NCBI RefSeq assembly: GCF_903652925.1
Contig: NZ_CAHLAR010000003.1
Location: forward strand, 496,001 to 560,000
Direction: 5' to 3'
From: Achromobacter anxifer
GTDB taxonomy: Bacteria > Pseudomonadota > Gammaproteobacteria > Burkholderiales > Burkholderiaceae_B
DNA length: 64,000 nucleotides
Shown one piece after another: positions 1-9,172 of the stretch; the first letter of the stretch is position 1; every line of letters starts with the position of its first letter. Both the position numbers and the translations under genes were made by a program. A model generated the notes under the pieces. It was given only the letters and a program-made list of their open reading frames with translations, did no database searches and was not told the DNA's origin.

Positions 1-338
1 CAGCCGCAGCCGTCGCGATAGGCCTGGCGCGGCATGGGCGCGAACTCGCCCGCGATGCCCTCCTGGACATGCACGCATTGCGGCTCCATGCCGTCCAGCC
101 AGACCTCCAGCGTCCAACGTTGCGCGGTGCTGGAGGCGTGGAACGCGATCTCCTCGCCCGCCTCGTACGACATCGCGTCCGTGTAGACGTACACCTCCGG
201 CCGCGCCGGATTCTCGCTCGGCGCCTCGTACCAATGCGACAGGTGCAGCGCCTGATCGGGATGCATGATGCCCGTGGGACGCGGCCGCTGGTTCAAGGGG
301 CCGAATTCGGGTCTGGCTTGCTGCTGCGGGTCGGGCAT
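1..338 (-). CDS. N,N-dimethylformamidase-like protein, N-terminal part (runs off window)
   Basis: The reading frame begins at an ATG 24 bases after the stop of the ABC ATPase and is open to the window edge, giving 112 residues of the N-terminus. There is no signal peptide. Residues about 50-100 contain a stretch of the type VYVYTDAMSYEAGEEIAFH followed by a beta-rich segment, which resembles the 'YTDkxSYxPGExV' segment of N,N-dimethylformamidase large-subunit-like proteins. That family hydrolyses small formamides, but many members are uncharacterised. The gene is last in the leftward operon that starts with the penicillin-acylase-like gene, so it probably acts on the same imported compound. 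The family assignment is from memory of the motif and is tentative. Confidence 0.5.
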   Translation of the reverse strand, partial: MPDPQQQARPEFGPLNQRPRPTGIMHPDQALHLSHWYEAPSENPARPEVYVYTDAMSYEAGEEIAFHASSTAQRWTLEVWLDGMEPQCVHVQEGIAGEFAPMPRQAYRDGCG

Positions 339-362
339 GACGGGAAATCCTCGTGGATGCGG

Positions 363-1388
363 TCAGGGCGCGGGTTGGACCGCGGGTTGGGCGACGGATT
401 GAGTGACGGATTGCGCGGCCAGGGTGTCATGGAAGTGGCAGGCCACCAGCCAGCCGGGCTCGACCTCGCGCAGCAGGGGCTTCTCCTGCCGGCAACGGTC
501 GGCCGCGTGCGGACAGCGCGGGCTCAGGCTGCAGCCCGCCGGCCGGTTCAGCACGCTCAGCAGTTCGCCCTTGATCGGCGGCGGGCGCACGCGGCCGGCC
601 ACCGGGCGCGGCACCGCCTTGAGCAGGGCCTGGGTGTAGGGATGGCGCGGCGCGGCGTAGAGCGATCGCTTGTGGCCGATCTCGACGATCTCCCCCGCGT
701 ACAGCACGGCCACGCGATGGGAGATGGCCTTGACGACGGCCAGGTCGTGGGCGATGAAGAGATAGCTCAGGCCCAGGCGCTGCTGCAGGTCCATCAGCAG
801 GTTGACGATCTGGGCCTGCATGGACACGTCCAGCGACGCCACCGCCTCGTCGCACACGACGAAATCCGGATTGAGCGCGAGCGCCCGCGCGATCACGATG
901 CGCTGGCGCTGTCCGCCGGAGAACTCGTGCGGAAAGCGCCCGGCGAAGCCCGCCGGCAGGCCCACCATGTCGAACAGCTCGGCCACCCGGTCCTGCCGTT
1001 CCTTGCGGGTCTGCCTGCCGGCGATGTCCAGCGGCTCGGCGACGGCGTCGCCCACCCGCATGCGCGGGTTCAAGGAAGAATAGGGATCCTGGAACACGAA
1101 CTGGATCCGTTGCCGCACCGCGGCCAGATTGGCGCGCCCCTGCGGGCCGGCGATGGATTTCCCGAACAGGCGGATATCGCCTTCGGTGGGTTGCAGCAGC
1201 CCGATCATCATCCGGCCGATGGTGGACTTGCCCGAGCCGGACTCGCCCACCAGGCCGATGGTTTCGCCATGAAGGATGTCGAAGCTCACCTGGTCTACGG
1301 CCCGCAGCACGGCGTTCCTGCCCGCGCCCCGGCCCAGTTTGAAATCGCGGCTCAGGCCGCTGACCTGCACGATGGGATTCTGGCTCAT
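363..1388 (-). CDS. Peptide-type ABC transporter ATP-binding protein (DppF/OppF-like)
   Basis: This 341-residue ATPase would energise import by the Dpp-type transporter encoded just upstream. It has Walker [10 protein letters not shown] (48-56), signature FSGGQRQR (156-163) and Walker B VVCDE (177-181). It also has the C-terminal cysteine-containing oligopeptide extension (GCSLSPRCPHAADRC) typical of OppD/OppF ATPases. The chosen start (MSQNP) overlaps the stop of the DppD-like gene by four bases (ATGA), implying translational coupling; the frame is open further upstream but that would lie inside the neighbour. A short Gln/Val/Ala-rich tail ends the protein. The D-loop reads ASLD instead of the commoner SALD, a mild oddity. 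Confidence 0.93.
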   Translation of the reverse strand: MSQNPIVQVSGLSRDFKLGRGAGRNAVLRAVDQVSFDILHGETIGLVGESGSGKSTIGRMMIGLLQPTEGDIRLFGKSIAGPQGRANLAAVRQRIQFVFQDPYSSLNPRMRVGDAVAEPLDIAGRQTRKERQDRVAELFDMVGLPAGFAGRFPHEFSGGQRQRIVIARALALNPDFVVCDEAVASLDVSMQAQIVNLLMDLQQRLGLSYLFIAHDLAVVKAISHRVAVLYAGEIVEIGHKRSLYAAPRHPYTQALLKAVPRPVAGRVRPPPIKGELLSVLNRPAGCSLSPRCPHAADRCRQEKPLLREVEPGWLVACHFHDTLAAQSVTQSVAQPAVQPAP

Positions 1389-2386
1389 GCGGCGATCTCC
1401 TCCTTGGCCTGCAGGGCCGCGCGGGGCGGACAGCGCAGGATGCGGCCCGACGGCAAGGCCTGGATCGGCACCGGCGCCGCCAGACAGGCAGGCTGCGCCA
1501 GGCCGCAGCGCGGCCCGAAACGGCAGCCCTTGGGCCAATTGCCCGACGCGGGAATGCTGCCCGGGATGGCCAGCAGCCGTTCATGATCGGCATCCAGATC
1601 GGGAATGGCCCGCAGCAGGCCCTCGGTGTAGGGATGCAAGGGCTTTTCGAACATCTGCGCCGCGCCCGCCTCCTCGACGATGTGGCCGGCGTACATCACG
1701 ATGACGCGCTCGACGAATTCGGCGACCAGGCCCAGGTCGTGCGAAATCAGGATGACCGACATGCCGATCTCGGCCTGGAGCTCGCGCAAGAGCTGCATGA
1801 TCTGCGCCTGGATGGTCACGTCCAGCGCCGTGGTCGGCTCATCCGCGATCAGCAGCTTGGGGCGGCAGGCGATCGCCATGGCGATCATGACCCGCTGCCG
1901 CATGCCGCCCGACAGGCGGTGCGGATACTCGTCCACGCGCCGGCGGGCGTCGGGAATCCGCACCATGTCCAGCAGCTCGATGGCGCGGCGCCGCGCCGCG
2001 GCCCGGTCCAGGCCCTGGTGTATGCGCAGCGTTTCGCCGATCTGGTCGGCGACGGTCAGCACCGGATTGAGCGAGGTCATCGGATCCTGGAAGATCATCG
2101 CGATATCGCCGCCGCGCACCTGGCGCAGCCTGCCCTCGGGCAAGGCCAGCAGGTCCTTGCCCTCGAAGCGTATGGCCGAGCCGGGCATGCGCGAGGTGCG
2201 CTTGTGGTGCAGGCGCAGGATGGACAGCGCGCATACGCTCTTGCCGCTGCCGGATTCGCCGACGATGCCGAGCGAGCGGTTGGCGTCCAGGGAAAAACTG
2301 ACGTCGCTGACGGCTCGGGTCCAACCCGCGTCCGTGCGGAACTCCACGCTCAGCTTGTCCACCTCCAACAAGGGCTGGTTCATCAC
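1385..2386 (-). CDS. Peptide-type ABC transporter ATP-binding protein (DppD/OppD-like)
   Basis: This 333-residue ATPase is the partner of the DppF-like subunit; the two form the nucleotide-binding heterodimer of a peptide/nickel/opine-type importer. It carries Walker [10 protein letters not shown], signature LSGGMRQRV, Walker B LLIADEP followed by [11 protein letters not shown], and a C-terminal GCRFGPRC cysteine motif of the oligopeptide ATPase extension. It begins MMNQPLLE and overlaps the upstream permease stop by four bases. Its position within a tightly overlapping transporter operon makes the general assignment firm. The substrate cannot be read from the ATPase. Confidence 0.93.
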   Translation of the reverse strand: MMNQPLLEVDKLSVEFRTDAGWTRAVSDVSFSLDANRSLGIVGESGSGKSVCALSILRLHHKRTSRMPGSAIRFEGKDLLALPEGRLRQVRGGDIAMIFQDPMTSLNPVLTVADQIGETLRIHQGLDRAAARRRAIELLDMVRIPDARRRVDEYPHRLSGGMRQRVMIAMAIACRPKLLIADEPTTALDVTIQAQIMQLLRELQAEIGMSVILISHDLGLVAEFVERVIVMYAGHIVEEAGAAQMFEKPLHPYTEGLLRAIPDLDADHERLLAIPGSIPASGNWPKGCRFGPRCGLAQPACLAAPVPIQALPSGRILRCPPRAALQAKEEIAA

Positions 2387-3276
2387 GCGCCCTCCACTTT
2401 CAAGCGGGGATCAAGGACATCGCGCAAGCCGTCCCCCAGCAGGTTGATGGCCAGGGCCGACAGGCTGATGGCCAGGCCCGGGAACAGCATGATCCACCAG
2501 GCCTCGACGGCGTAGTCGCGGCCCTCGGAAATGATGTTGCCCCAGCTGGGCATGGGCGGCGGAGGACCGATGCCCAGGAAGCTGAGCGTGGCCTCGGCCA
2601 GGATGGCGTAGGCGAAGATGAAGGTCAGCGACACCAGCAGCGGCGCCAGCGTGTTGGGAAAGATGTGGCGGGCGATGATGCGCCAGGCGCTGGCGCCGCT
2701 GATGCGCGCCGCGTCGACGTAGTCCAGCTGGCGGATCACCAGCACCGTGGCCCGCACGATGCGCGCGATGCGCGGCACGTAGGCGAAGGCCAGCGCGATG
2801 ATCACGCTGTGGATCTGCGGCCCCAGCACCGCGTTGATGCCGATGGCCAGCAGGATGGCCGGAAACGCCAGCAGCGCGTCCATGATGCGCATCAGCAGCG
2901 AATCCAGCCAGGTGAAGTAGCCGGCGATCATCCCCACCAGCGCCCCGCCTATCGCCGCCAGGACCGACACCGCCAGCCCGATCCACAAGGACAGGCGGGC
3001 GCCGTACAGCACGCGGGTGAAGACGTCCCGCCCGTACATGTCGGCGCCGAATGGATGCTGCAGCGAAGGCGCGTGGAAGCGGTCGGCGATGCGCATCGCC
3101 ATCGGATCGCCCGAGGTAATGAACGGGGCGAACACGGCGCCGGCGACGATGACCAGCAGGATGACCGCGCCGATCCGGAACGAGCGATGGCGCCACAGGC
3201 GCTTGAGCACGCGCCGCCGGTTGCCGGAAGCCGCGGCCGCCACCTGCGCCTGGCTGTCGATTGCAATATCAGTCAT
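2383..3276 (-). CDS. Peptide-type ABC transporter permease (DppC-like)
   Basis: This 297-residue inner-membrane subunit belongs to the DppC/OppC family. A cytoplasmic N-terminus of about 30 residues is followed by a hydrophobic segment (about 35-55). Then comes the binding-protein-dependent transport domain with five further hydrophobic segments and an EAA loop ([18 protein letters not shown]) that docks onto the ATPases. The conserved [21 protein letters not shown] segment of DppC proteins is present. The start at MTDIAID overlaps the end of the DppB-like gene by eight bases. All transporter subunits lie in the order binding protein-B-C-D-F. Confidence 0.92.
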   Translation of the reverse strand: MTDIAIDSQAQVAAAASGNRRRVLKRLWRHRSFRIGAVILLVIVAGAVFAPFITSGDPMAMRIADRFHAPSLQHPFGADMYGRDVFTRVLYGARLSLWIGLAVSVLAAIGGALVGMIAGYFTWLDSLLMRIMDALLAFPAILLAIGINAVLGPQIHSVIIALAFAYVPRIARIVRATVLVIRQLDYVDAARISGASAWRIIARHIFPNTLAPLLVSLTFIFAYAILAEATLSFLGIGPPPPMPSWGNIISEGRDYAVEAWWIMLFPGLAISLSALAINLLGDGLRDVLDPRLKVEGA

Positions 3277-4213
3277 AGCGCACCCGCGGGTCGATGAAGG
3301 TGTAGAGCACATCGATCAACACGTTGATCAACACGAAGGCGAAACCCAGCAGCAGCATGGTGCCCTGCACCGTCGGATAGTCGCGCGCCATGATGGCCTG
3401 CACCAGCAGCCGGCCTATGCCCGGCAGGGCGAACACCTGCTCCACCACCACGGAACCGCCGATGAGCAGGCTGACGATGTAGCCGCCGACCGTCACCACC
3501 GACACCAGCGTGTTGCGAAAGGCGTGCTTGCTCACGGTGAAGAACTCGGACACGCCCTTGGCGCGCGCCGTGCGCACGTAGTCCTGGTCCAGGATCTCCA
3601 GCATCTCGGAACGCGTCATCCGCGCCAGGAAGCCGATCTGGAACAGCGCCAGCACGGCGGCCGGCTGCAGCAGCGCCGCCAGCCAGTCCAGGAAGCCGTC
3701 CTCCAGGGGCACGTAGCCGGCGGAAGGCAGCCAGCCCAGGTTCACGCTGAACAGGATGACCGACAGGGTCGCTATCCAGAAGTTGGGCACGGACACTCCC
3801 AGCAGCGCGAACCCCATGACGGCCGAGTCCAGCCAGGAATCGCGCCAGTAGGCCGCGGTAATGCCCAGCGCCACGCCCACGGGCAAGGTAATGGCGAACG
3901 CCACGGCCGCGAGCGACAGCGTGACGGGCAGGCGCTCCAGCACCGCGGACAGCACGGGCTGGTTCAGGACCAGCGATTCGCCGAAGTTGCCCTGCGCCAG
4001 GTGCGTGAGCCACAGCCAGAGCTGTTCAAGCAGGGGCCGGTCCAGCCCCAGCGTGCGGCGCATGGCCTCGATGGCTTCCGGACCTGCCTGGTCGCCGGCG
4101 ATGATGACGGCCGGGTCCCCAGGCAGCAGGTGCATCAGGAAGAAGGTCAGGATGGCCACGATCAACATGACCGGCACCGCCTGCGCGATGCGGGTGGATA
4201 TGCTGTGCAACAT
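3269..4213 (-). CDS. Peptide-type ABC transporter permease (DppB-like)
   Basis: This 314-residue membrane subunit starts with a typical DppB N-terminus (an amphipathic segment then a hydrophobic helix at about 10-30). It contains the [10 protein letters not shown] periplasmic segment and an EAA loop ([18 protein letters not shown]) for ATPase contact, followed by the conserved [15 protein letters not shown] segment. It pairs with the DppC-like permease to form the channel. It starts 12 bases after the binding-protein stop and overlaps the next gene, so it is part of the same transcript. Confidence 0.93.
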   Translation of the reverse strand: MLHSISTRIAQAVPVMLIVAILTFFLMHLLPGDPAVIIAGDQAGPEAIEAMRRTLGLDRPLLEQLWLWLTHLAQGNFGESLVLNQPVLSAVLERLPVTLSLAAVAFAITLPVGVALGITAAYWRDSWLDSAVMGFALLGVSVPNFWIATLSVILFSVNLGWLPSAGYVPLEDGFLDWLAALLQPAAVLALFQIGFLARMTRSEMLEILDQDYVRTARAKGVSEFFTVSKHAFRNTLVSVVTVGGYIVSLLIGGSVVVEQVFALPGIGRLLVQAIMARDYPTVQGTMLLLGFAFVLINVLIDVLYTFIDPRVRYD

Positions 4214-4225
4214 GGTCGCCGCCCC

Positions 4226-5791
4226 TTACTTGAGCCACACGTTCCAGAAGTGGTTCATGTAGTACGGCCTGAATCCGCCCACCTTCCGCGTGTTGATGAC
4301 CTGCACGTTGCCGCGGTCGGCCACCTTGATCATGTAGGCCTCGTCCAGCACCCGCTGCTCGATGTCCAGCCAGGCGGCCTTGCGCCCCGCCAGGTCGGGC
4401 GTCTTGTAGAAGGTCGCGTAGGCGTCATCCAGCACCTTGTCGTCCTTCACGTGCGGGAAGTTGTAGATCATGGACTGCCACTGCTGCGGACCCAGGATGG
4501 GGTTGGAGCAGAAGCTGGTGGTCGACACGTTCCAGTTGCCCTTGCCGGTCTGCAGGTTCGAGGCGTTGGTGGTCCAGTCGGTGATGTCGATCTTGACGTT
4601 CATGCCGGCCGCCTTGAGCTGCTCGGACAGCACCAGGATGGCGTCGCGCATGTAGTCGTAGTTGTTGTTGGTCTGCAGGACAATGGGCGTGTCCTTGTAG
4701 CCCGCCTCCTTCAGCAGCTCGCGCGCCTTCTGCGGATCGTTCTGATTGTAGCGGCCGTCGGTCACCTTGCCGCCGTAGTACGCGCCCTCGGGGTAGACCA
4801 TGGAGTGGTTCTTCTTCGACGCGCCTATCACCTTCATGATGTCGTCGACGTGCACCGCCTCGCGTATCGCCTGGCGCACCTTGACGTTGTCCGTGGGCGC
4901 TTGCTGCGAATGCACGATCAGGTACTGCTGGCAGTACGGATAGACCGTGACTTCCTGCAATTGCTTCTGGCCTTTCAGGCGCGCTGCCAGTTCCGGCGGA
5001 ATGGTCGACGTGAAGGCCGCTTCGCCGGTCTGCATCGCGGCCACGCGGGCGTTGGCCTCGGGCACGAAATTGAAGCGCACTGCGTCGAGGTAGGCGGTGC
5101 GCTTGCCGGCGAAGCCGTCGGGACCGTCCGCGCTGTCGTCGGGCACGTAGTCCGGGAAGCGCTGGATGACCAGGTGGCTGTCCTTGACCCACTGGCCCAG
5201 CTTGAAGACGCCGGTGCCGATGATGTCGATGCCGCGCGCGGGCTTGTCCTTCTGTTCCGCGGGCAGGATCACGAAGGGATAGACCGGCGTCTTCAGCACG
5301 TCCAGGAAGGCCGCGTTGGTTTTCTTCAGCTTGATCACGAAGGTGTCGGCGTCGGGCGTTTCATAGCTTTCCACGTCGTCGAGCGCGGCCTTGTTCGGGC
5401 TGACACGGGCATAGCGTTCAAAGGTCGCCTTGACGTCCTCGGACGTCATGATCTTGCCGTTGTGGAACTTGACGCCCTTGCGCAGCAGGAAGGTGTAGGT
5501 CTTGAGGTCGTCGCTGACCTTGACCTCGCGGGCCAGCAGGGGCTTGGTGTTGTAGGAACCGTCTATGGTCACCAGGCCTTCGTACAGGTGATGGATCACC
5601 TCCAGGTCGACCATGCTGGCCGCGACCTGGGGATCGAGCGTGCCCGGGCCGGACAGGCTGGCGTAGACCAGGGTCCCGCCCTGCTTCGGCGTCTCTTCCG
5701 CCGCGCCTGCCGGCGCCATGGCGCCAGCCAGAAGCGCGGCGCCCATGACCAGGCCGCACCCGATCCGCTGCAATGTGGAATTCGTGAACAT
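4226..5791 (-). CDS. Peptide-type ABC transporter substrate-binding protein (SBP family 5, DppA-like)
   Basis: This 521-residue periplasmic receptor delivers the substrate to the permease pair encoded downstream. It has a classical Sec signal peptide ending in an alanine-rich AGA/GAA stretch before EETPKQGG, and the family-5 opening 'GGTLVYASLSGPGTLDPQ'. Length is usual for the family. The start at MFTNST is preceded by a good Shine-Dalgarno (AAGGGGAACAGG); an in-frame ATG seven codons upstream is less likely. An inverted repeat capable of a 13-bp stem lies just upstream, between this gene and the acylase. Family 5 receptors bind peptides, opines, nickel chelates or glycosides. The acylase in the operon suggests an N-acylated compound (inference). 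Confidence 0.92.
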   Translation of the reverse strand: MFTNSTLQRIGCGLVMGAALLAGAMAPAGAAEETPKQGGTLVYASLSGPGTLDPQVAASMVDLEVIHHLYEGLVTIDGSYNTKPLLAREVKVSDDLKTYTFLLRKGVKFHNGKIMTSEDVKATFERYARVSPNKAALDDVESYETPDADTFVIKLKKTNAAFLDVLKTPVYPFVILPAEQKDKPARGIDIIGTGVFKLGQWVKDSHLVIQRFPDYVPDDSADGPDGFAGKRTAYLDAVRFNFVPEANARVAAMQTGEAAFTSTIPPELAARLKGQKQLQEVTVYPYCQQYLIVHSQQAPTDNVKVRQAIREAVHVDDIMKVIGASKKNHSMVYPEGAYYGGKVTDGRYNQNDPQKARELLKEAGYKDTPIVLQTNNNYDYMRDAILVLSEQLKAAGMNVKIDITDWTTNASNLQTGKGNWNVSTTSFCSNPILGPQQWQSMIYNFPHVKDDKVLDDAYATFYKTPDLAGRKAAWLDIEQRVLDEAYMIKVADRGNVQVINTRKVGGFRPYYMNHFWNVWLK

Positions 5792-5851
5792 CCTGTTCCC
5801 CTTTCTGTTCATGGGGTCCGGCCGAGGATTGCGGCGGACCCGGTTGCGACC

Positions 5852-5882
5852 GGCGCGGGCGCGCGGCTTGCGCGCCCGCGCC
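5852..5882. promoter_or_regulatory. Intercistronic GC-rich hairpin
   Basis: A perfect 13-bp inverted repeat (GGCGCGGGCGCGC, 5-base loop, complementary arm) fills the gap between the acylase and the binding-protein gene. There is no U-run on either strand, so it is not a classical intrinsic terminator. In transporter operons such stems often protect the downstream message from 3'-5' decay or mark a processing site, allowing the binding protein to be made in excess. That role is inferred. Confidence 0.6.
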
Positions 5883-5887
5883 AGGCC

Positions 5888-8161
5888 TTATGGACTGACG
5901 GCGCTTGCTGATTCCGGCCGCAGTCCCTGGATCTCGATGCGCTGGCGCGACACGGCGCAAGCATCGACCGCCTGCCGCGTGAACGGCGCGGGCGCAAGCT
6001 CGCAACGCGCCCACAGCGGGTTCTGGTCGCTGTAATGCGGGCTGCCGGGCGCGCCCGAGGCGCCGTGGAAAACCGACCAGCGGCTCTCGTCCCAATTGCC
6101 CACGTCGAAGACGTAGCGCGCGACCGGCCCATAGCTGGAGGGCGGCCCGCCGGAGGGATAGGCGCCCGTGGCGCAGACGCAATCGCCGTCGCCGGCGACC
6201 TCGTTGGAAGCGGGCGCCAGCCCGGCGGCCGCCTCGGGGAAGGCCGTGGCCAGCGGATGCGCAAAGATGGGGCGGTGCAACTGCCCCCAGGGCGGCGGCG
6301 CGCCGCGTCCGGCGACGGTATCCAGCGCTTCCCGGATGACCTCGTCCCAGGTGGCGCCGGCCAGCAGGCTGGCGTCTTCGCGGCGCAGCAGCTCGGGCAG
6401 CGTCCACCACAATTGATTGACCGGCACCACGCCCGGCGCGGCCATCACGGCGAACATGTCCTGTGCTGCGCGGTCCAGCCCCGAACGCCGCGCCAGAATG
6501 CGCGTCATCTCCTGGCGCACCAGGTAATACGCCGAGGGCGTCGTTTGGCCTGCGGCCATGCTGCCGTCCCAGCCTTGCAGCGACGCCGCCAATTGCGCCG
6601 CGGCGCCCTGCGCTGGCGTCCTGGCGATGCGCGCGGCGATGTCGCGGGCCCGTGCGCTGTCGGTATCGCCCAGCAACGCCACCATGTCGTCCACGCGGGC
6701 GCCGTCCATGGCGTCGAGCCGTTCGCTGATGCGGCGCGCGCGGGTCGACGGATGGCAATCGGTGCACAGGTAATCGGCGCCATCGTCCGGCGCGATGCGG
6801 TTGTTGGCGGTGACGATTTTTCCGGAGGGCGGATCCTCCTGGCGCGGCATGCGCTCCCAGGGAATGTAGCCGCGCCATTCATGCTGTCCGGTCCAGCCGG
6901 GCACCGGCAGCCAGCCGTTGGCGCGGTCGCGCTGCGGCACGATGGCGCGCACATTCACGCTGATGTGGCCGGCCGTGTCCGCCGCCACCACGCTGTGATC
7001 GATCACGCCCCAGGGACGGCAGACCTCGTTGAATTCGCGCGTGCCGCGGGCGCGCAGCATGGGCAGCAGGCAGTCCAGCGAACGGTCCACCGGATCCAGC
7101 TGCACCGACCGCAACGCCAGGCCGTAGCCTTCCGGACCGGGATCCGCCAGAAGCGGACCGTGACGGGTCTGGATGGCGTGCACCTTGAAGGATTCCGCGC
7201 CTCGCACCCGGACCCATTCCTCCCGGACCTGGGCCTGGGCCCAGCCGGTTTCGGTCTGGTAGCGCGAGGGATCGTCGGGATCGAAACGTTCCAGGTACAG
7301 GTCATGGATGTCCGCGAACGCATGCGTCACGCACCAGGCCACGTGTTCCGTGTGGCAGAAGTGCGGGAAGGCGGGCACGCCCGGCACCGAAAAGCCCAGG
7401 GCATCGAACTCGCCACAGCTCAGGTGCAGTTGCGCGTACATGCCGGGGATTTCGAAGATGCGGTGCGGATCCCCCGCGACCAGGGGCTTGCCGCTTGCGC
7501 TGCGCGCGCCCGACACCGCCCAGTTGTTGGAGCCGGCGATGGTGCCGTCCGCCGGCGCCAGGGCCAGCAGCGCCTCGATGGAGGGCGCCAGGGATTGCAG
7601 GCCGGCGATCCAGCGCCGCGTCTCGCCGTCATCGACTTGCGGCACGACGTAGCGTTCATTGCCGCCGTCGTCATAGCGCAGCAAGGCCACGGCCTCGGGC
7701 CCGATCGTGCGCAAGGCCGCGGCGCGCCACAGCTTGAACCAGATGGAACCCATCAGCAGGCCGCGCTGCCGCATCACGGCGACCGAATGCCAGGGCTCCC
7801 AGGGTTCCGGCGTTTCCCCCAGCAGTTCGTACTCCACCGGCAAGGGCAGTTCCGCCATGGCCGCGTTGACGCCCTGGGCGTAGCACTCCAGCATGCGCCG
7901 GGTCTCGGCAGACAAGGCGGCGTAATCGCGGCGCGACGCCGCCTCTACGCCCAAACGCCGGGCCAGCGCATCCGCCCCCGCCCCTTCGGGCCCGACCCAT
8001 TCGGCATAGCGGCCAACGGCGCGCCGGCGCGCGGCGTCCATCTGCCACAGCCGGTCCTGCGCATGCACATGGCCATTGGCGTAGAACAACTCGTCGATGC
8101 CGCCTGCGCGGACATGCGGGATGCCCCAGCGGTCTCGCAGCACTTCAGGGGACGATGGCAT
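5888..8161 (-). CDS. Penicillin-acylase-family amidohydrolase (Ntn hydrolase, S45), predicted cytoplasmic
   Basis: A 757-residue member of the penicillin amidase family, which hydrolyses amide bonds of N-acylated compounds (beta-lactams, acyl-homoserine lactones, glutaryl or phenylacetyl amides). Family precursors are cut autocatalytically into alpha and beta chains. The cleavage site is visible as TIAG|SNNW, placing the nucleophile at Ser211, and the family's VTANNR segment follows in the beta chain. The N-terminus reads RDRWGIPHVRA without any signal peptide. Unlike periplasmic penicillin G acylases, this enzyme should therefore act in the cytoplasm, after import by the Dpp-type transporter encoded downstream in the same operon. 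It is the first gene after the regulated intergenic region. Substrate unknown. Confidence 0.9.
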   Translation of the reverse strand: MPSSPEVLRDRWGIPHVRAGGIDELFYANGHVHAQDRLWQMDAARRRAVGRYAEWVGPEGAGADALARRLGVEAASRRDYAALSAETRRMLECYAQGVNAAMAELPLPVEYELLGETPEPWEPWHSVAVMRQRGLLMGSIWFKLWRAAALRTIGPEAVALLRYDDGGNERYVVPQVDDGETRRWIAGLQSLAPSIEALLALAPADGTIAGSNNWAVSGARSASGKPLVAGDPHRIFEIPGMYAQLHLSCGEFDALGFSVPGVPAFPHFCHTEHVAWCVTHAFADIHDLYLERFDPDDPSRYQTETGWAQAQVREEWVRVRGAESFKVHAIQTRHGPLLADPGPEGYGLALRSVQLDPVDRSLDCLLPMLRARGTREFNEVCRPWGVIDHSVVAADTAGHISVNVRAIVPQRDRANGWLPVPGWTGQHEWRGYIPWERMPRQEDPPSGKIVTANNRIAPDDGADYLCTDCHPSTRARRISERLDAMDGARVDDMVALLGDTDSARARDIAARIARTPAQGAAAQLAASLQGWDGSMAAGQTTPSAYYLVRQEMTRILARRSGLDRAAQDMFAVMAAPGVVPVNQLWWTLPELLRREDASLLAGATWDEVIREALDTVAGRGAPPPWGQLHRPIFAHPLATAFPEAAAGLAPASNEVAGDGDCVCATGAYPSGGPPSSYGPVARYVFDVGNWDESRWSVFHGASGAPGSPHYSDQNPLWARCELAPAPFTRQAVDACAVSRQRIEIQGLRPESASAVSP

Positions 8162-8202
8162 TCAGCGTTCCTCCGGTTTGCCGTGGCCCGGGCCACTGGC
8201 TT

Positions 8203-8227
8203 AACACGATATATAATATATTGTGTT
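8203..8227. promoter_or_regulatory. Putative GntR operator, acylase/dpp side
   Basis: A 25-bp near-perfect palindrome with ends AACAC and GTGTT and an A/T-only core lies in the divergent region between the acylase and the GntR gene. It contains a TATAAT on the plus strand. Centred against the palindrome at 9110-9136, 19 of 25 positions are identical. Binding by the adjacent FCD-type GntR regulator is inferred from position and symmetry. Confidence 0.65.
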
Positions 8228-8302
8228 CTTTTAGGGTGCGGTCATATCCGTAGTTCTACCTAGGCGACGGTACTTCCCTAAAATCGAGATCCAAGACAAC
8301 CG

Positions 8303-9058
8303 ATGCCGGCCTCCGCTCCGTCCACCATGGCAACAGAGAAATCCTCCGTCACTCGCTCCAGCCTTACCGGTCAGGTCTACCGCACCCTGCGCGACAGATT
8401 GATGTCCGGCCGCTTCCAGCCCGGCGAACGCCTGAAGATCTCCACGCTGGCGGCTGACCTCGAAGTCAGCGAAACGCCGGTGCGCGAAGCCATCCTGCTG
8501 CTGACCAACGACGGCGCCATCGAAATGAAGGCCGGCTACTACTTCCTGACGCGCCGCCTCTCGCTGTCGGAATACCTGGAGATCCGCCGTCTGCGTCTGC
8601 ACCTGGAACCGATGGCCGCCGTCGAGGCGCTGGCCCACACGGACCCGGCCTTCATCGCGGACCTCGAACGGATCCACGCCACGCTGATCCGCGCCGAAGA
8701 GGAAAAAGACTATCCGCAGGCGGTCCAATCCAATTACGACTTCCATTTCTCGCTCTACCGCCGGTCCGGCATGCCGCAGCTGACCGAAATCCTGGAACGC
8801 CTGTGGATACAGGCGGGCCCCTTGCTGAACTACCTCTATCCCCACGGCCACCCCACCTATGAAGGCGAGCACCAGCATCTGCGCATCATCGACGCGCTGA
8901 AGGCCGGCGACGCCGCGGCGCTGGCAACCGCCGTGGAGCAGGACCTGATCGAAGGCGGCGAACAGTTCGTCGCCTACCTGGAATCGATCGACCACGAAGA
9001 GCCCGAGCCAGTGAAGAAGTCCTCGGCCAAATCGGTCCGCCGCAGCCCGCGCAAGTAA
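8303..9058 (+). CDS. GntR-family (FCD) transcriptional regulator
   Basis: 251 residues. It has an N-terminal winged helix-turn-helix (about 15-80, with QVYRTLRDRLMSGRFQPGERLKI and the recognition-helix region VSETPVREAI) and a C-terminal all-helical FCD ligand-binding domain (about 90-230). The FCD-type metal/ligand pattern is visible in DFHFSLYRRSG and the later EHQHLRIIDAL. Such proteins usually repress catabolic operons until a carboxylate or sugar-acid ligand binds. The gene is divergent from the acylase-transporter operon and co-directional with the aminotransferase-transketolase operon. Two similar palindromes flank it. A second ATG eight codons in (8327) is an alternative start. Confidence 0.9.
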   Translation: MPASAPSTMATEKSSVTRSSLTGQVYRTLRDRLMSGRFQPGERLKISTLAADLEVSETPVREAILLLTNDGAIEMKAGYYFLTRRLSLSEYLEIRRLRLHLEPMAAVEALAHTDPAFIADLERIHATLIRAEEEKDYPQAVQSNYDFHFSLYRRSGMPQLTEILERLWIQAGPLLNYLYPHGHPTYEGEHQHLRIIDALKAGDAAALATAVEQDLIEGGEQFVAYLESIDHEEPEPVKKSSAKSVRRSPRK

Positions 9059-9109
9059 CCGCTCCCCTTCCGGTCCCCGCGCAACAGTCGGGATTACCAG
9101 TGTGTTTTC

Positions 9110-9136
9110 AAACATCATATATCATGTATCATGTTT
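9110..9136. promoter_or_regulatory. Putative GntR operator, aminotransferase side
   Basis: A 27-bp imperfect palindrome with ends AAACAT and ATGTTT lies 36 bp upstream of the aminotransferase start. Its centre aligns with the palindrome at 8203-8227, including the shared ATATAT core and TGTT end. The simplest reading is that the same GntR protein controls both operons. Confidence 0.6.
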
Positions 9137-9172
9137 GCTCCAAGCACCGTAAGCCAGGGATGGGAACGACAA

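Noticed and set aside
3017-5911. Long plus-strand open frame opposite the permease and binding-protein genes
   Set aside because: It is opposite three well-supported genes, has a composition rich in His, Arg, Gln and Gly typical of antisense frames in GC-rich DNA, and shows no recognisable domain.
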